Assembly (NCBI GenBank): GCA_021817355.1
Contig: JAKAVI010000410.1
Span: 1 to 11,188 of the forward strand
Length of the DNA stretch: 11,188 nucleotides
Reading direction: 5' to 3'
From: Pseudomonadota bacterium
Lineage (GTDB): Bacteria > Pseudomonadota > Alphaproteobacteria > Micropepsales > Micropepsaceae
Below, piece after piece: positions 1-7,801 of this stretch (position 1 is its first letter; each line of letters opens with the position of its first letter). The notes below the pieces were generated by a model. The model was not told where the DNA came from and did no database searches. It saw nothing but the letters and a program-made list of their open reading frames with translations. The position numbers were made by a program, and so were the translations under genes.

Positions 1-379
1 ACTGGCCGCCGCCGCCGCCGCCTTGGCGGCTGGGGGAATCAACCCCGCAGCCAACCGCAAGCTGGCAGCTGTCATCACTGAGGTAGCGGGCCGCAATGGC
101 GATTGCATTGAGGCCCGAGGAGCAGGCGCGATTGACGGTGACCCCTGAGGTAGTGACCGGAAGTCCGGCCAGCAATGCGGCAGCGCGTCCGACATTGCCG
201 CTGGCCGCGACGCAGCCGGCAACCACATCCTCGATCTCTTCCGGAGCACAGCGGGCGCGTTTGACCGCCTGTTCGATCGCGGCGCCTAGCATGTCGGCAT
301 TGGACGTTATGTTGAAACCGCCGCGCGCCGCCTTGGCAAGGCCGGTGCGAGCCGTTGATACAATTACTGCTTCACGCAT
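1..379 (-). CDS. Thiolase (acetyl-CoA acyltransferase), N-terminal part, cut by window edge
   Basis: This is the first 126 codons of a thiolase, which cleaves 3-ketoacyl-CoA with CoA in the last step of beta-oxidation (or condenses two acetyl-CoA). I translated it by hand because the frame stays open to the edge. It begins MREAVIVSTARTG, the usual thiolase opening, and the nucleophilic cysteine is Cys86 in NRACSSGLNAI. The start at 379 has a purine-rich AAGGGG a few bases upstream. It lies 67 bp behind the hydratase/dehydrogenase gene on the same strand, so the pair supplies the last steps of one pathway. Odd points: the usual GG(V/M)ES loop reads GCGVDS, and six consecutive GGC glycine codons follow near the edge. 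Fold assignment is safe; whether it is a degradative FadA type or a biosynthetic type cannot be settled from this fragment. Confidence 0.88.
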   Translation of the reverse strand, partial: MREAVIVSTARTGLAKAARGGFNITSNADMLGAAIEQAVKRARCAPEEIEDVVAGCVAASGNVGRAAALLAGLPVTTSGVTVNRACSSGLNAIAIAARYLSDDSCQLAVGCGVDSPSRQGGGGGGQ

Positions 380-419
380 AAAGACACCCCTTCATTGGTA
401 TTGCTGAATGATTTGACGT

Positions 420-442
420 GCTGCCGGCCTTGGGCCGGCAGC
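420..442 (-). other. GC-rich hairpin between fadB-like and thiolase genes
   Basis: A perfect 10-bp inverted repeat with a 3-nt loop (arms GCTGCCGGCC and GGCCGGCAGC) starts 4 nt after the stop codon of the upstream enzyme gene. There is no T-run after it in either direction, so it is not a classical intrinsic terminator. Because the thiolase start is only about 40 nt further on, it may instead stabilise the upstream mRNA end or partly attenuate read-through. The structure is seen; the role is inferred. Confidence 0.5.
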
Positions 443-446
443 CTGC

Positions 447-2528
447 TTATTTGAGGTCCTTGAAGCTCTTGGCTTCAGCCACGAGCTTTTCGAGCAGGGC
501 CGCGGGCTTGAACGCCTCGCCCATGCGGGTGTGCCAGTCCTGCATCCGCGCAAGCACCTTGCCGAGGCCGACGGCATCACCGTAATACATCGGCCCGCCC
601 TCATAGACCGGCCAGCCATAGCCGTTGATCCAGACGATATCGATATCGCTGGCGCGGATGGCCTTGCCTTCCTCGAGAATCTTGGCGCCCTCGTTGATCA
701 TGGGGTAGATGCAGCGTTCGAGGATTTCACTGTCCTCGATCCTGCGCGCGGTGATGCCGGCCTTGGTCCTGAATTCGCTGATGATCTTTTCGGTCACCGG
801 CGAGGGTTTGCGATTGCGCTTCTCGTCGTAGTCATAATAGCCGGCGCCGGTCTTCTGGCCACGGCGATCCATTTCGCAGAGGACATCGCGAATGGTTTCG
901 CCGCGCGAGTTCTCCTTTACCCAGCCGATGTCGAGGCCGGCAAGATCGCTCATCGCGAAGGGGCCCATCGGAAAGCCAAAATCATAGAGCACGCGGTCAA
1001 CGTCCCAGGGCATCGCCCCCTCCATGACCAGCTTCTGGGCTTCGCGCTGGCGCTGGGCGAGCATGCGGTTGCCGACAAAGCCGGGGCAGACACCGACCAG
1101 AACACCGATCTTGCCGATCTTCCTGGCGATGGCCATGGCGGTGGCAATCACCGGCTTTGAGGTCTTCTCGCCGCGCACCACCTCAAGCAGGCGCATGACG
1201 TTGGCCGGCGAGAAGAAGTGCATGCCGATCACTGCCTCGGGCCGTTTGGTGGCGGTCGCGATCTCGTCAATGTTGAGATAGGAGGTGTTGGAGGCGAGGA
1301 TCGCGCCGGGCTTGGCAATGCGGTCGAGCTTGACGAAGACCTCCTTCTTGATCTCCATGCGTTCGAACACCGCCTCAATGATGAGATCGCAATCGCCGAG
1401 GCCTTCCAGTTCGAGCGAACCGGTAATAAGGCCCATACGCTTGTCGACATCGGCGGCGCTGAGCCGTCCCTTGGCGGCGGTGTTGTCATAGTTTTTGCGG
1501 ATGACGCCAAGCCCGCGTTTGAGGGCCTCGTCCTTGACTTCGACGATCGTCACTGGAATGCCGACATTGGCGAAGTTCATGGCGATGCCCCCGCCCATGG
1601 TGCCGGCACCGATGATGCCAACCTTCCTGACCGGGATCTGGGCGGTGTCATCGGGAATGTCCGGCAGTTTCCACACCTGGCGCTCGGCGAAAAACACATA
1701 ACGCTGAGCCGCGGCCTGGGGGCCGGTGAACAGTTCGATGAAGAGGCGGCGTTCTTCCTTCAGCCCCTCCTCGAAGGGAAGGTTGACCGCAGCTTCGATG
1801 GCGCGAATGTTGTTCTCAGGGGCCCTGAAGCCACGGAACTGGCGGGCGTGGGTCTTGCGGAATTCGGCAAAGATCGCCGGGTGACCACGGGCCGCTTCCA
1901 CCTTTTCATTCTGGTCGCGCACCTTACGCAGGGGCCGGGCCTCGCTGACGATCCTGCGGGCGAAGGCGAGGGCGGCCGGGCGCAGCTCGCCTTCCGCTGC
2001 CAGCTCGTCGATCAGCCCGCTCGCCAGGCATTGCTTGGCCCCCACATGCTTGCCGCTCGTCACCATCGCAAGCGCTTCTTCGACCCCGACGATACGCGGC
2101 AGGCGCTGGGTGCCGCCGGCACCGGGCAGGATGCCGATATTGACTTCCGGCAGCCCGCACCGGGCGCTGGGGACGGCGATCCGATAATGCGCACACAGCG
2201 CCACCTCAAGACCCCCGCCCAGTGCGGTGCCGTGAATGGCCGCGATCACCGGCTTGGGTGCACTTTCGATGGTGTCTTCGACCTCGAAGAGGCTCGCGCC
2301 CTTGGCCGGCTTGCCGAATTCGCTGATGTCGGCGCCGGCGATGAAGGTCTTGCCCTCGCAGATGAGGACGATGGCCTTGACGGACGCATCCTTGATGGCG
2401 GCATCGAAGGCACCCTTGAGGCCGTCGCGTACCGCCGCCGAGAGCGCGTTTACCGGTGGCGAATTGAGAGTGATAACGGCGATGTCGCCATCCTTGCTGA
2501 GATCGGTCACTGAATTGATGGCAGTCAT
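447..2528 (-). CDS. Bifunctional enoyl-CoA hydratase / 3-hydroxyacyl-CoA dehydrogenase (FadB/FadJ type)
   Basis: This multifunctional beta-oxidation enzyme hydrates trans-2-enoyl-CoA and then oxidises L-3-hydroxyacyl-CoA with NAD+. Numbering from the ATG at 2528 gives 693 aa, normal for alphaproteobacterial members. The hydratase domain spans roughly residues 10-190. It has the oxyanion-hole segment IAGADISEF and both catalytic glutamates, Glu107 in GGGLE and Glu127 in LPEVN, with the 20-residue spacing of rat enoyl-CoA hydratase Glu144/Glu164. The dehydrogenase NAD site [11 protein letters not shown] is near residue 303 and the catalytic His436 is in MHFFSP. The C-terminal 3HCDH domains follow (GFVGNRM near 482). 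An in-frame start at 2582 would add 18 residues without domain support, so 2528 is preferred. It sits between the metallo-hydrolase and thiolase genes on one strand. Confidence 0.95.
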   Translation of the reverse strand: MTAINSVTDLSKDGDIAVITLNSPPVNALSAAVRDGLKGAFDAAIKDASVKAIVLICEGKTFIAGADISEFGKPAKGASLFEVEDTIESAPKPVIAAIHGTALGGGLEVALCAHYRIAVPSARCGLPEVNIGILPGAGGTQRLPRIVGVEEALAMVTSGKHVGAKQCLASGLIDELAAEGELRPAALAFARRIVSEARPLRKVRDQNEKVEAARGHPAIFAEFRKTHARQFRGFRAPENNIRAIEAAVNLPFEEGLKEERRLFIELFTGPQAAAQRYVFFAERQVWKLPDIPDDTAQIPVRKVGIIGAGTMGGGIAMNFANVGIPVTIVEVKDEALKRGLGVIRKNYDNTAAKGRLSAADVDKRMGLITGSLELEGLGDCDLIIEAVFERMEIKKEVFVKLDRIAKPGAILASNTSYLNIDEIATATKRPEAVIGMHFFSPANVMRLLEVVRGEKTSKPVIATAMAIARKIGKIGVLVGVCPGFVGNRMLAQRQREAQKLVMEGAMPWDVDRVLYDFGFPMGPFAMSDLAGLDIGWVKENSRGETIRDVLCEMDRRGQKTGAGYYDYDEKRNRKPSPVTEKIISEFRTKAGITARRIEDSEILERCIYPMINEGAKILEEGKAIRASDIDIVWINGYGWPVYEGGPMYYGDAVGLGKVLARMQDWHTRMGEAFKPAALLEKLVAEAKSFKDLK

Positions 2529-2611
2529 GCCTGGCCCCGGGTTATTTTCCGGGCGAAAGGATGCGCTGGCCGGGCCGCCCAAGTCCAGCGCCTTGGAACA
2601 GTTGGTATGGC

Positions 2612-3277
2612 TCAGGCCCGACCCAGGGCGAGGTCGCTGACAAAGGGGTTGGTCTTGCGCTCCCAGCCAAAGCTCGACATCGGGCCATGACCGGGAACAA
2701 AATTGGTGTCATCACCAAGCGGCCACAGCCGTTCGGTGATCGAGCCGACCAGGGTGTTGAAATCGCCGCCCGGAAAATCCGTGCGTCCGATCGAGCCACG
2801 AAAGAGCACGTCGCCGACAAAGGCCAGTGCCGTCTGCGGGGCGTAAAAGACCACATGGCCGGGGGTGTGCCCCGGGCAGTGACGCACCCGCAGGCGCTGG
2901 GTGCCGAGTTCGACGCTATCCTCATCCTTGAGCCAGCGCGTGGGCCGGCAGTTCTCAGCGTCGGCGAAACCGAAGCGGCTCCCCTGTTCGGCCAGGTTGT
3001 CGAGGAGAAACCCATCCGCCTCATGGGGCCCCTCGATGGGCACCTGGTAATGGCGGGCGAGTTTTGCGGCAGCACCGGCGTGGTCGATATGGCCATGGGT
3101 GAGAAGGATCTTTTCGATCTCAACCTCCTTGGCATCGACCGCAGCGATGAGCCGTTCGGTCTCGCCACCCGGATCGATGAGGGCGCCTTTGCGGCTTTCA
3201 CTGCACCAGAGCAGGGAACAGTTCTGCTGGAACGGTGTCACCGGCACGATCACGGCGCTCAGGGGGCTTTGGGTCAA
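2612..3277 (-). CDS. Metallo-beta-lactamase fold hydrolase, glyoxalase II-like (YcbL type)
   Basis: This 221-aa cytosolic binuclear-metal hydrolase is of the short glyoxalase II-like (YcbL/GloB2) class, which hydrolyses thioesters such as S-D-lactoylglutathione. The metal ligands are all present: the THGHIDH motif (His61, His63, Asp65, His66), His137 in PGHTPGH, Asp156 in FVGDVLF and His197 in VPGHGP. The open frame extends upstream to 3547, but that part is arginine- and proline-rich and unlike the family. A TTG at 3277 has a strong GAAGGAG ribosome site (3286-3292) 8 nt upstream and gives the family's typical beginning (...VIVPVTPFQQNC), so I choose TTG. It is the first gene of a probable operon with the beta-oxidation genes, with an 83-bp gap to the next start. 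The true substrate (glutathione thioester, acyl-CoA or other) is not shown by sequence. Confidence 0.9.
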   Translation of the reverse strand: MTQSPLSAVIVPVTPFQQNCSLLWCSESRKGALIDPGGETERLIAAVDAKEVEIEKILLTHGHIDHAGAAAKLARHYQVPIEGPHEADGFLLDNLAEQGSRFGFADAENCRPTRWLKDEDSVELGTQRLRVRHCPGHTPGHVVFYAPQTALAFVGDVLFRGSIGRTDFPGGDFNTLVGSITERLWPLGDDTNFVPGHGPMSSFGWERKTNPFVSDLALGRA

Positions 3278-3285
3278 GGTTAAGG

Positions 3286-3292
3286 CTCCTTC
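3286..3292 (-). promoter_or_regulatory. Ribosome binding site deciding a TTG start
   Basis: Read on the minus strand, GAAGGAG lies 8 nt before the TTG at 3277. No ATG or GTG in this frame is similarly placed, and the family's N-terminus begins just after it. This fixes the hydrolase start. Confidence 0.75.
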
Positions 3293-3402
3293 TGGTCCAG
3301 TTTGGCACGTTTTGCCGCATGGGTTCGGTGGTCGGTGCGGGCCGGATTCAGCGAATACCAGGGCTTGTGGCCCGCAGGTCACAGAATTGCCGGGGTGCGG
3401 CG

Positions 3403-3430
3403 TTGATTGGAAGGGGCCATCTGATAAACT
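3403..3430 (+). promoter_or_regulatory. Possible sigma70-type promoter for the exported barrel protein
   Basis: TTGATT at 3403-3408 and TAAACT at 3425-3430 are separated by 16 bp. They each match the -35 and -10 consensus at about four of six positions. They lie in the 214-bp gap between divergent genes, about 60 bp before the plus-strand ATG. The match is weak; alphaproteobacterial promoters often diverge from the E. coli consensus. I saw no clear matching promoter for the minus-strand operon. Confidence 0.3.
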
Positions 3431-3491
3431 TGAGTTCCGTGCCCGACGGCCGCGAGTTGAGGCCGTGGCATGGGGGAGATGTGGGGTTTTT

Positions 3492-4487
3492 ATGCGCGTG
3501 CGCAAGCTGGTGGTGGGCGTTGCCGCTACGGCTGCGATGTTGGTCATCGCAGCTGGCGGATATGCTCAGGCTGCGTCGGCGCGCCTGCCCGCCTCCAGCA
3601 GCCTGCCGGCCACCGATGCATCGAGTTCGGGGGCACAACTCCTGCACCTTTCCATCTCGGGCGGGCCGGATCTGGGGCAGCGCTCAGCCACGGGCGAAGG
3701 CGATCATGGGCTTTTGCCCATGACCAAGGCTGCACTGTCGCCCTATGACAGCCTGACCGAGGGAGGCAGTTTCCTGTCCGCGGCGATTCGTCTTGCCAGC
3801 AATCTGCATTTCCGTGTCCGGGCTTCGAACCTGTCGGCCGAAGAGCGCCAGAAAGAGATGCCGCTGGCCACCACCCATGCTGCAGTGGTGGGCGGCTTCA
3901 TGCCGGGGCAGGCCAATGCCGCTGAGGCCGGGCTGTCCTGGACGCTGCGGCCGTGGGCGCGCCTGTCGCTGTCGGCGGGCGAGGCCGAGGAAAATGCCAA
4001 TCTCATCGGCGGCCCGGGACTTGCGAGCGCCCGCACCAGCAGTGTCGGCATGGCCGCGCATCTGGGTCTTGGTGATGGCTGGGTCACGACCTTTGCCTAC
4101 CGCCAGGGTTCGACCCAGCTGGCGCTCAAACCGGCCTTTGCCCAGGCGCTGCAAAACGACCGCTCCTATGGCGTGACCTTGATGAAGCAGGGGCTGTTCT
4201 CCAGGCACGATGCGGTCGGACTTGCGATCGTCCGTCCGGGCAACATCTATACCGGCGGAATTGATCTGTCCGCCCCCATGGGCGTTGATCTGACGCGCAC
4301 GCTCATCGATTCGCGCGGTCTACTGGCCGGCGGCACCACCGAAACCGATCTTGAGCTTGGCTATGTCACCACCTTCTTTGACGGTGCCTTGGCGCTGCAG
4401 GCCAACGCCGGTTATCAGATGAACGTGGCCGGGCGCACTGGCAACAATGCCGTGACGGTGCTGTCGCGGGCGAAGATCAATTTCTGA
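3492..4487 (+). CDS. Exported protein, probable outer-membrane beta-barrel (S8-autotransporter-barrel-like)
   Basis: This is a 331-aa protein of unknown function. Residues 1 to about 27-30 form a clear Sec signal peptide: MRVRK, a hydrophobic Ala/Val/Leu core, then an AQA/ASA cleavage region. A Ser/Ala-rich linker follows. From about residue 85 the sequence alternates polar and hydrophobic residues with many Gly and aromatics, as in amphipathic strands (for example WTLRPWARLSLSAG, DLELGYVTTFF). The protein ends SRAKINF, with the terminal Phe typical of outer-membrane barrels recognised by BAM. The C-terminal pattern (Ser-Tyr-Gly-Val-x-Leu, then xVGLAIVRP, then TDLELGY, then a final Phe) resembles from memory the end domain of S8 serine-protease autotransporters, but no protease triad motifs are present. 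The start at 3492 is the first codon giving a signal peptide; a purine-rich GGGGGAG (3472-3478) and GTGGGG (3481-3486) precede it. It is divergent from the beta-oxidation operon. Export is confident; the barrel is probable; function is unknown. Confidence 0.75.
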   Translation: MRVRKLVVGVAATAAMLVIAAGGYAQAASARLPASSSLPATDASSSGAQLLHLSISGGPDLGQRSATGEGDHGLLPMTKAALSPYDSLTEGGSFLSAAIRLASNLHFRVRASNLSAEERQKEMPLATTHAAVVGGFMPGQANAAEAGLSWTLRPWARLSLSAGEAEENANLIGGPGLASARTSSVGMAAHLGLGDGWVTTFAYRQGSTQLALKPAFAQALQNDRSYGVTLMKQGLFSRHDAVGLAIVRPGNIYTGGIDLSAPMGVDLTRTLIDSRGLLAGGTTETDLELGYVTTFFDGALALQANAGYQMNVAGRTGNNAVTVLSRAKINF

Positions 4488-4521
4488 TCCGACTGCGGCG
4501 GGAACCGGCAAAAGGCAAACA

Positions 4522-4550
4522 TTGCGCCTCTACTGCCCCTCCGCTAAAAC
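4522..4550 (+). promoter_or_regulatory. Possible promoter for ettA
   Basis: TTGCGC (4522-4527) and TAAAAC (4545-4550) are separated by an ideal 17 bp and lie about 43 bp before the ettA start, in the 105-bp gap after the barrel gene. The -35 matches only in TTG and the -10 in four of six positions. No terminator is visible between the two genes, so read-through is also possible. Confidence 0.33.
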
Positions 4551-4592
4551 CCGCGCCACTTCCATTCAACCTGCTCCAAGGACGCGCACGCG

Positions 4593-6248
4593 ATGGCCGG
4601 ACCGCAATTTGTCTATTTCATGAAGGACCTCTCCAAGACCTATGCGGGAGGCAAGCAGGTACTCAAGAACATCTATCTGAGCTTTTATCCTGGCGCCAAA
4701 ATCGGCATCGTCGGCGTCAATGGTGCGGGCAAATCGACGTTGTTGCGCATCATGGCCGGCATTGATACCGAGTTCAACGGCGAAGCCTGGGCTGCGGATG
4801 GCGTCAGCGTCGGATATCTGCCACAGGAGCCGCAGCTCGACGCCGCCAAGGATGTGCGCGGCAATGTCATGGAAGGGGTCGCAGCAAAGCAGGCCCTCGT
4901 CGATCGCTTCAACGAGATTGCCGCCAATTACTCCGACGAAACTGCCGATGAAATGGCGGAACTGCAGGACAAGATCGAAACCGCCGGGCTTTGGGATCTC
5001 GATTCACAGGTCGAGATGGCGATGGATGCCTTGCGCTGTCCGGATGGTGAGGCTGGGGTAGACACGCTGTCCGGTGGCGAGAAGCGCCGCGTCGCGCTCT
5101 GCCGACTGCTGCTTGAAGCCCCCGATATCCTCCTGCTCGACGAGCCGACCAACCATCTGGATGCCGAAACCGTGGCGTGGCTGGAAAAAACGCTCAAGGA
5201 CTACAAGGGCTGCATCATCCTCGTCACCCATGACCGCTACTTCCTCGATAATGTCACCGGTTGGATTTTGGAACTTGATCGCGGCCGTGGCATTCCGCAC
5301 GAAGGCAATTACTCGACCTTCCTCGCGGAGCAGGAAAAGCGGCTGCTGCAGGAAGGCAAGGAAGCGGAAGCCCGCGAATCGAGCCTCGCGCGCGAACGGG
5401 AGTGGATCTCGCGTTCGCCCAAGGCGCGGCAGGCCAAATCCAAGGCCCGCATCAATGCCTATGAAGAGCTGCTGGCGCGCTCGCAGGAGCAGCGTCAGGG
5501 ACCGGCGCAGATTCTTATCCCGGTCAGCGAAAGGCTGGGCAGCATCGTGGTCGAAGCCGAAGGCCTCACCAAGGCCTATGGCGAGCAGCTCCTGTTTGAA
5601 AACGTGAACTTCAAGCTGCCGCCCGGCGGTATTGTCGGTGTCATCGGCCCCAATGGCGCCGGCAAGACCACGCTTTTTCGCATGCTCACCGGTCAGGAAA
5701 AACCCGATGGCGGTGTTCTGCGCATCGGTGACACCGTCCAGATCGGTTATGTCGACCAGTCCCGCGATGCCCTCAATCCTGACAAGACAGTGTGGGAAGA
5801 GATTTCGGGTGGCACCGATATTCTGGAATTCGGCAAGACCAAAATGAACAGCCGGGCCTATTGCGGCGCCTTCAATTTCAAGGGCGGCGACCAGCAGAAG
5901 AAGGTCGGCCAGCTCTCTGGCGGCGAGCGCAATCGCGTGCACATGGCCAAGCTTCTGCGCTCGGGCGCCAATCTGCTCCTGCTCGACGAACCCACCAATG
6001 ATCTGGATGTCGAAACGCTACGGGCGCTCGAAGCTGCACTCGAGGATTTTGCCGGCTGTGCCATGATCATCAGTCATGACCGCTGGTTCCTCGATCGTAT
6101 CGCTACCCACATGCTCGCCTTCGAAGGGGAGTCCCATGTCGAATGGTTCGAGGGCAATTTTCAGGACTACGAAGCCGACCGCAAGCGCCGGCTTGGGGTC
6201 AGCGCCGACCAGCCGCACCGCATCAAGTACAAGCGTTTTGCGCGTTGA
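4593..6248 (+). CDS. ettA: Energy-dependent translational throttle protein EttA (ABC-F ATPase)
   Basis: EttA is a cytosolic ABC-F protein with no membrane domain. It binds the ribosomal E site and gates entry of the 70S initiation complex into elongation according to the ATP/ADP ratio. The 551-aa length matches the family (E. coli EttA is about 555), as does the opening [17 protein letters not shown]. Two ATPase domains are complete. The first has Walker [10 protein letters not shown] (about 41-49), signature LSGGEKRR (from 159) and Walker [12 protein letters not shown]. The second has GPNGAGKTT (about 352-360), LSGGERNR and [12 protein letters not shown]. Each is followed by the H-loop ([16 protein letters not shown]). 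A charged linker rich in Glu, Arg and Lys lies between them (about 245-310), as in the P-site tRNA-interaction motif. AAGGA at 4578-4582 is 10 nt before the ATG. It stands alone, without functional partners nearby. Confidence 0.96.
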   Translation: MAGPQFVYFMKDLSKTYAGGKQVLKNIYLSFYPGAKIGIVGVNGAGKSTLLRIMAGIDTEFNGEAWAADGVSVGYLPQEPQLDAAKDVRGNVMEGVAAKQALVDRFNEIAANYSDETADEMAELQDKIETAGLWDLDSQVEMAMDALRCPDGEAGVDTLSGGEKRRVALCRLLLEAPDILLLDEPTNHLDAETVAWLEKTLKDYKGCIILVTHDRYFLDNVTGWILELDRGRGIPHEGNYSTFLAEQEKRLLQEGKEAEARESSLAREREWISRSPKARQAKSKARINAYEELLARSQEQRQGPAQILIPVSERLGSIVVEAEGLTKAYGEQLLFENVNFKLPPGGIVGVIGPNGAGKTTLFRMLTGQEKPDGGVLRIGDTVQIGYVDQSRDALNPDKTVWEEISGGTDILEFGKTKMNSRAYCGAFNFKGGDQQKKVGQLSGGERNRVHMAKLLRSGANLLLLDEPTNDLDVETLRALEAALEDFAGCAMIISHDRWFLDRIATHMLAFEGESHVEWFEGNFQDYEADRKRRLGVSADQPHRIKYKRFAR

Positions 6249-6250
6249 TG

Positions 6251-6276
6251 AGGGGGCGTGTTCTCGTCCGTCCCCT
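6251..6276 (+). terminator. Possible terminator hairpin after ettA
   Basis: Two bases after the ettA stop, AGGGGGCG (6251-6258) can pair with CGTCCCCT (6269-6276), 8 bp including one G-U, over a 10-nt loop. No T-run follows, and the CCCC here could alternatively pair with the GGGG just downstream (6279-6282). Position supports a 3'-end role; the missing U-tract weakens it. Confidence 0.35.
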
Positions 6277-6553
6277 GCGGGGCCAACACCCATGCCCGTG
6301 AAGGGGCCGGCATACAGACTGGTTTGTTTGTGACGTGGCGGAATTCCGTCGCACACTGGCAGCGACAGTGAACACGCTGATTGCAGCAGGCTTCAAGCAT
6401 CGATGGCCGGAAGAATTCGCTCCGACCAAGACGCAGAGCAAAAGCCTGTCCTCATTGGCCAGGGTGCGGGAAGGACCTCTCAGCGTCCTGCTGTCGGCTT
6501 GCGCTTGAGCCCGTCAGCTTTTCGGTTTAGCTGCAAACTGGTTGTGTCCCTCA

Positions 6554-6590
6554 CCTCCTCTGCTTGGGCTCGGCCATGGCGCAAAGGAGG
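6554..6590. other. Inverted repeat with anti-SD and SD-like arms
   Basis: CCTCCTCTGC (6554-6563) and GCAAAGGAGG (6581-6590) are complementary at 9 of 10 positions over a 17-nt loop. The loop itself contains a GGC/GCC mini-stem around TCG. The AAAGGAGGAG on the right arm looks like a perfect ribosome site, yet no start codon lies 5-12 nt after it. A structured RNA is possible; it could also be chance in GC-rich DNA. Confidence 0.35.
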
Positions 6591-6857
6591 AGAACCGCAA
6601 ACGCTACCGTGCGTTCGCATGGCCCGCGTCCCACAGCCGTGCTGGGGCAGAAAGGGAGCTGCCGGCAGGTTGCAACAGGGATTTTTAAAAAGGTGGGAGA
6701 GCCTTTTGGCCTCTAACCCGGAGGGTCAGCGTCTCAACTGTGAGGACATGAGCTTGGCCAGGCTGGCTGATGCTGGGGTCCCTTGCCGGGTTCGTGGAGC
6801 TTGCGCGTAATCGGGCTCATGCGGCAGGCTTGGGCACGGTGTCGGAGGGTTGGCGGC

Positions 6858-7526
6858 GTGGATGCAAGGCAAATGGGAAAGATGTTTTTCCTGCGCAACG
6901 GTCCTGGTTTTGAGATCCTGGTCAATATCGTCCTGCCATGGCTGATCTATGTGCAGGCGCAGCCGTCTTTGGGGCGCGTCCATGCGCTGATGGTGTCGGC
7001 TCTGCCGCCACTGGCCTGGAGCCTGGTTCAGCTTGCAGTGAAAAAGCGGATTGACGCGCTCTCTGTTCTGGTCATTGCCGGCATTGTCCTTTCCCTTGCT
7101 GCATTTTTGGGCGGCGGATCATTCAGGATGCTCGAATTGCGCGAGCATCTTGTGACGGGCCTGATCGGTCTTGTCTTCGTCGGGTCCGTGGTAATCCGGC
7201 GGCCGCTTCTCGAGGTGCTCCTGCGTGCGATGATGGCGGGCAAGTCGCAGGCCGATGCCACGAGGCTTGCGCAACGCCTTGAGAACCGGCGCCAGGTGAG
7301 ACTGCTCACGCTGGGGATCGGCTGCCTTCTCCTTTTGCAGACGGCGGTTGCGATCAGCCTGGTCTTCACTCTTCCCGTGCGCGAATTCCTGATCGTTAGC
7401 CCACTTCTCTCCTACGGTCTTTTAGCTCTGTTCGTGGGCGGCATCCTTTACCTCCGTTACCGCGCCCGCACCGCGTCGGTAGAGGTACCGTGTGAGCCGT
7501 CCGATCCTGCTTCAAGACCGCGATAG
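6858..7526 (+). CDS. VC0807-family integral membrane protein
   Basis: This is a 222-aa inner-membrane protein of unknown function. The first 115 residues match the conserved VC0807-type pattern as I remember it: NIVLPWLIY, then SALPPLAWSL, then RIDALSVLVIAGIVLS, then REHLVTGLIGLVFVGSVVIRRPL. Six hydrophobic segments are visible, at about 20-36, 43-61, 68-87, 98-113, 149-168 and 177-198. A charged stretch of about 30 residues (118-147, Arg- and Gln-rich) separates the fourth and fifth. The C-terminal tail is short and Pro/Ser-rich. I prefer the GTG at 6858, which has GGAGGG 8 nt upstream (6844-6849), over the TTG at 6783 or ATG at 6819, which would add a charged Arg-rich leader. ATG 6873 is possible but has a poorly spaced ribosome site. 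No partner gene nearby hints at its role. Confidence 0.8.
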   Translation: MDARQMGKMFFLRNGPGFEILVNIVLPWLIYVQAQPSLGRVHALMVSALPPLAWSLVQLAVKKRIDALSVLVIAGIVLSLAAFLGGGSFRMLELREHLVTGLIGLVFVGSVVIRRPLLEVLLRAMMAGKSQADATRLAQRLENRRQVRLLTLGIGCLLLLQTAVAISLVFTLPVREFLIVSPLLSYGLLALFVGGILYLRYRARTASVEVPCEPSDPASRPR

Positions 7527-7745
7527 GCGAGAGGCACCAGACTATCGGGCACGAGGTTGGCGGGTTTGACCTGCACTTCAGCAGGACGTGTTCGCCCACT
7601 CTGGGGTGCGCGCCCCGAAGTCAGCTGGCTATCCGGACCATCTGTACCGGCGGTGGTGCGCGGCGGGTTTGGACGGCAGAGCAATGCCGTCGGGCCAGGG
7701 CCGTTCCGAGCTCGCGCAGTTGCGCAAGGGATCGGGCCTGGTTTT

Positions 7746-7783
7746 AGCCTGCCCGCGCGCAGGATCTGGCGCGCAGGCAGGCT
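7746..7783. terminator. Strong hairpin between convergent genes, probable bidirectional terminator
   Basis: Arms of 15 nt at 7746-7760 (AGCCTGCCCGCGCGC) and 7769-7783 (GCGCGCAGGCAGGCT) pair at 14 of 15 positions around an 8-nt loop. It lies 18 nt beyond the minus-strand mlaC-like stop and about 220 bp after the plus-strand membrane-protein stop. A TTTT precedes it on the plus strand, so it has no U-run downstream on either transcript. It may work with Rho or as a 3'-end protector. The remaining 7527-7745 holds no supported gene. Confidence 0.55.
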
Positions 7784-7801
7784 GTCAGGCGGATGCACGT
7801 C

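Larger units (their letters stand above)
6249..6857. other. Gene-poor stretch between ettA and the VC0807-type gene
   Basis: This stretch of about 610 bp has no convincing protein gene. The longest plus-strand frame (6403-6810, 135 codons) gives Arg/Pro/Ser-rich, low-hydrophobicity protein without a family pattern. The frames on the other strand are similar. It contains the hairpin next to ettA, a CGGAATTCCG palindrome (6339-6348), an inverted repeat built on CCTCCT and AGGAGG (6554-6590) and a TTTTTAAAAA palindrome (6682-6691). None matches tmRNA, RNase P RNA, SRP RNA or tRNA signatures that I can recognise. It may be a long 5' leader, an unrecognised small RNA locus or decayed sequence. Confidence 0.5.

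Noticed and set aside
5..22. (GCC)6 tract as a CRISPR-like or mobile-element repeat
   Set aside because: It is a simple trinucleotide run in frame with the thiolase, encoding consecutive glycines; no spacers or flanking repeats.
1218..2513. Long plus-strand open frame (431 codons) opposite the hydratase/dehydrogenase gene
   Set aside because: It is the antisense shadow of a fully conserved enzyme; long stop-free antisense frames are common in GC-rich DNA, and the protein has no family pattern.
2561..3283. Plus-strand open frame (240 codons) opposite the metallo-hydrolase
   Set aside because: Antisense to intact metal-binding motifs; no independent support.
5004..5942. Minus-strand open frame (312 codons) opposite ettA
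   Set aside because: It lies wholly within the conserved ettA coding sequence and has no recognisable motifs or ribosome site.
6570..6720. Possible tmRNA, RNase P RNA or SRP RNA suggested by purine-rich GGAGGAGAACC
   Set aside because: None of the conserved core signatures of these RNAs could be found around it on either strand.
6403..6810. 135-codon plus-strand frame in the gap after ettA
   Set aside because: Composition is Arg/Pro/Ser-rich with rare-looking codon choices compared with neighbours, no ribosome site and no family resemblance.
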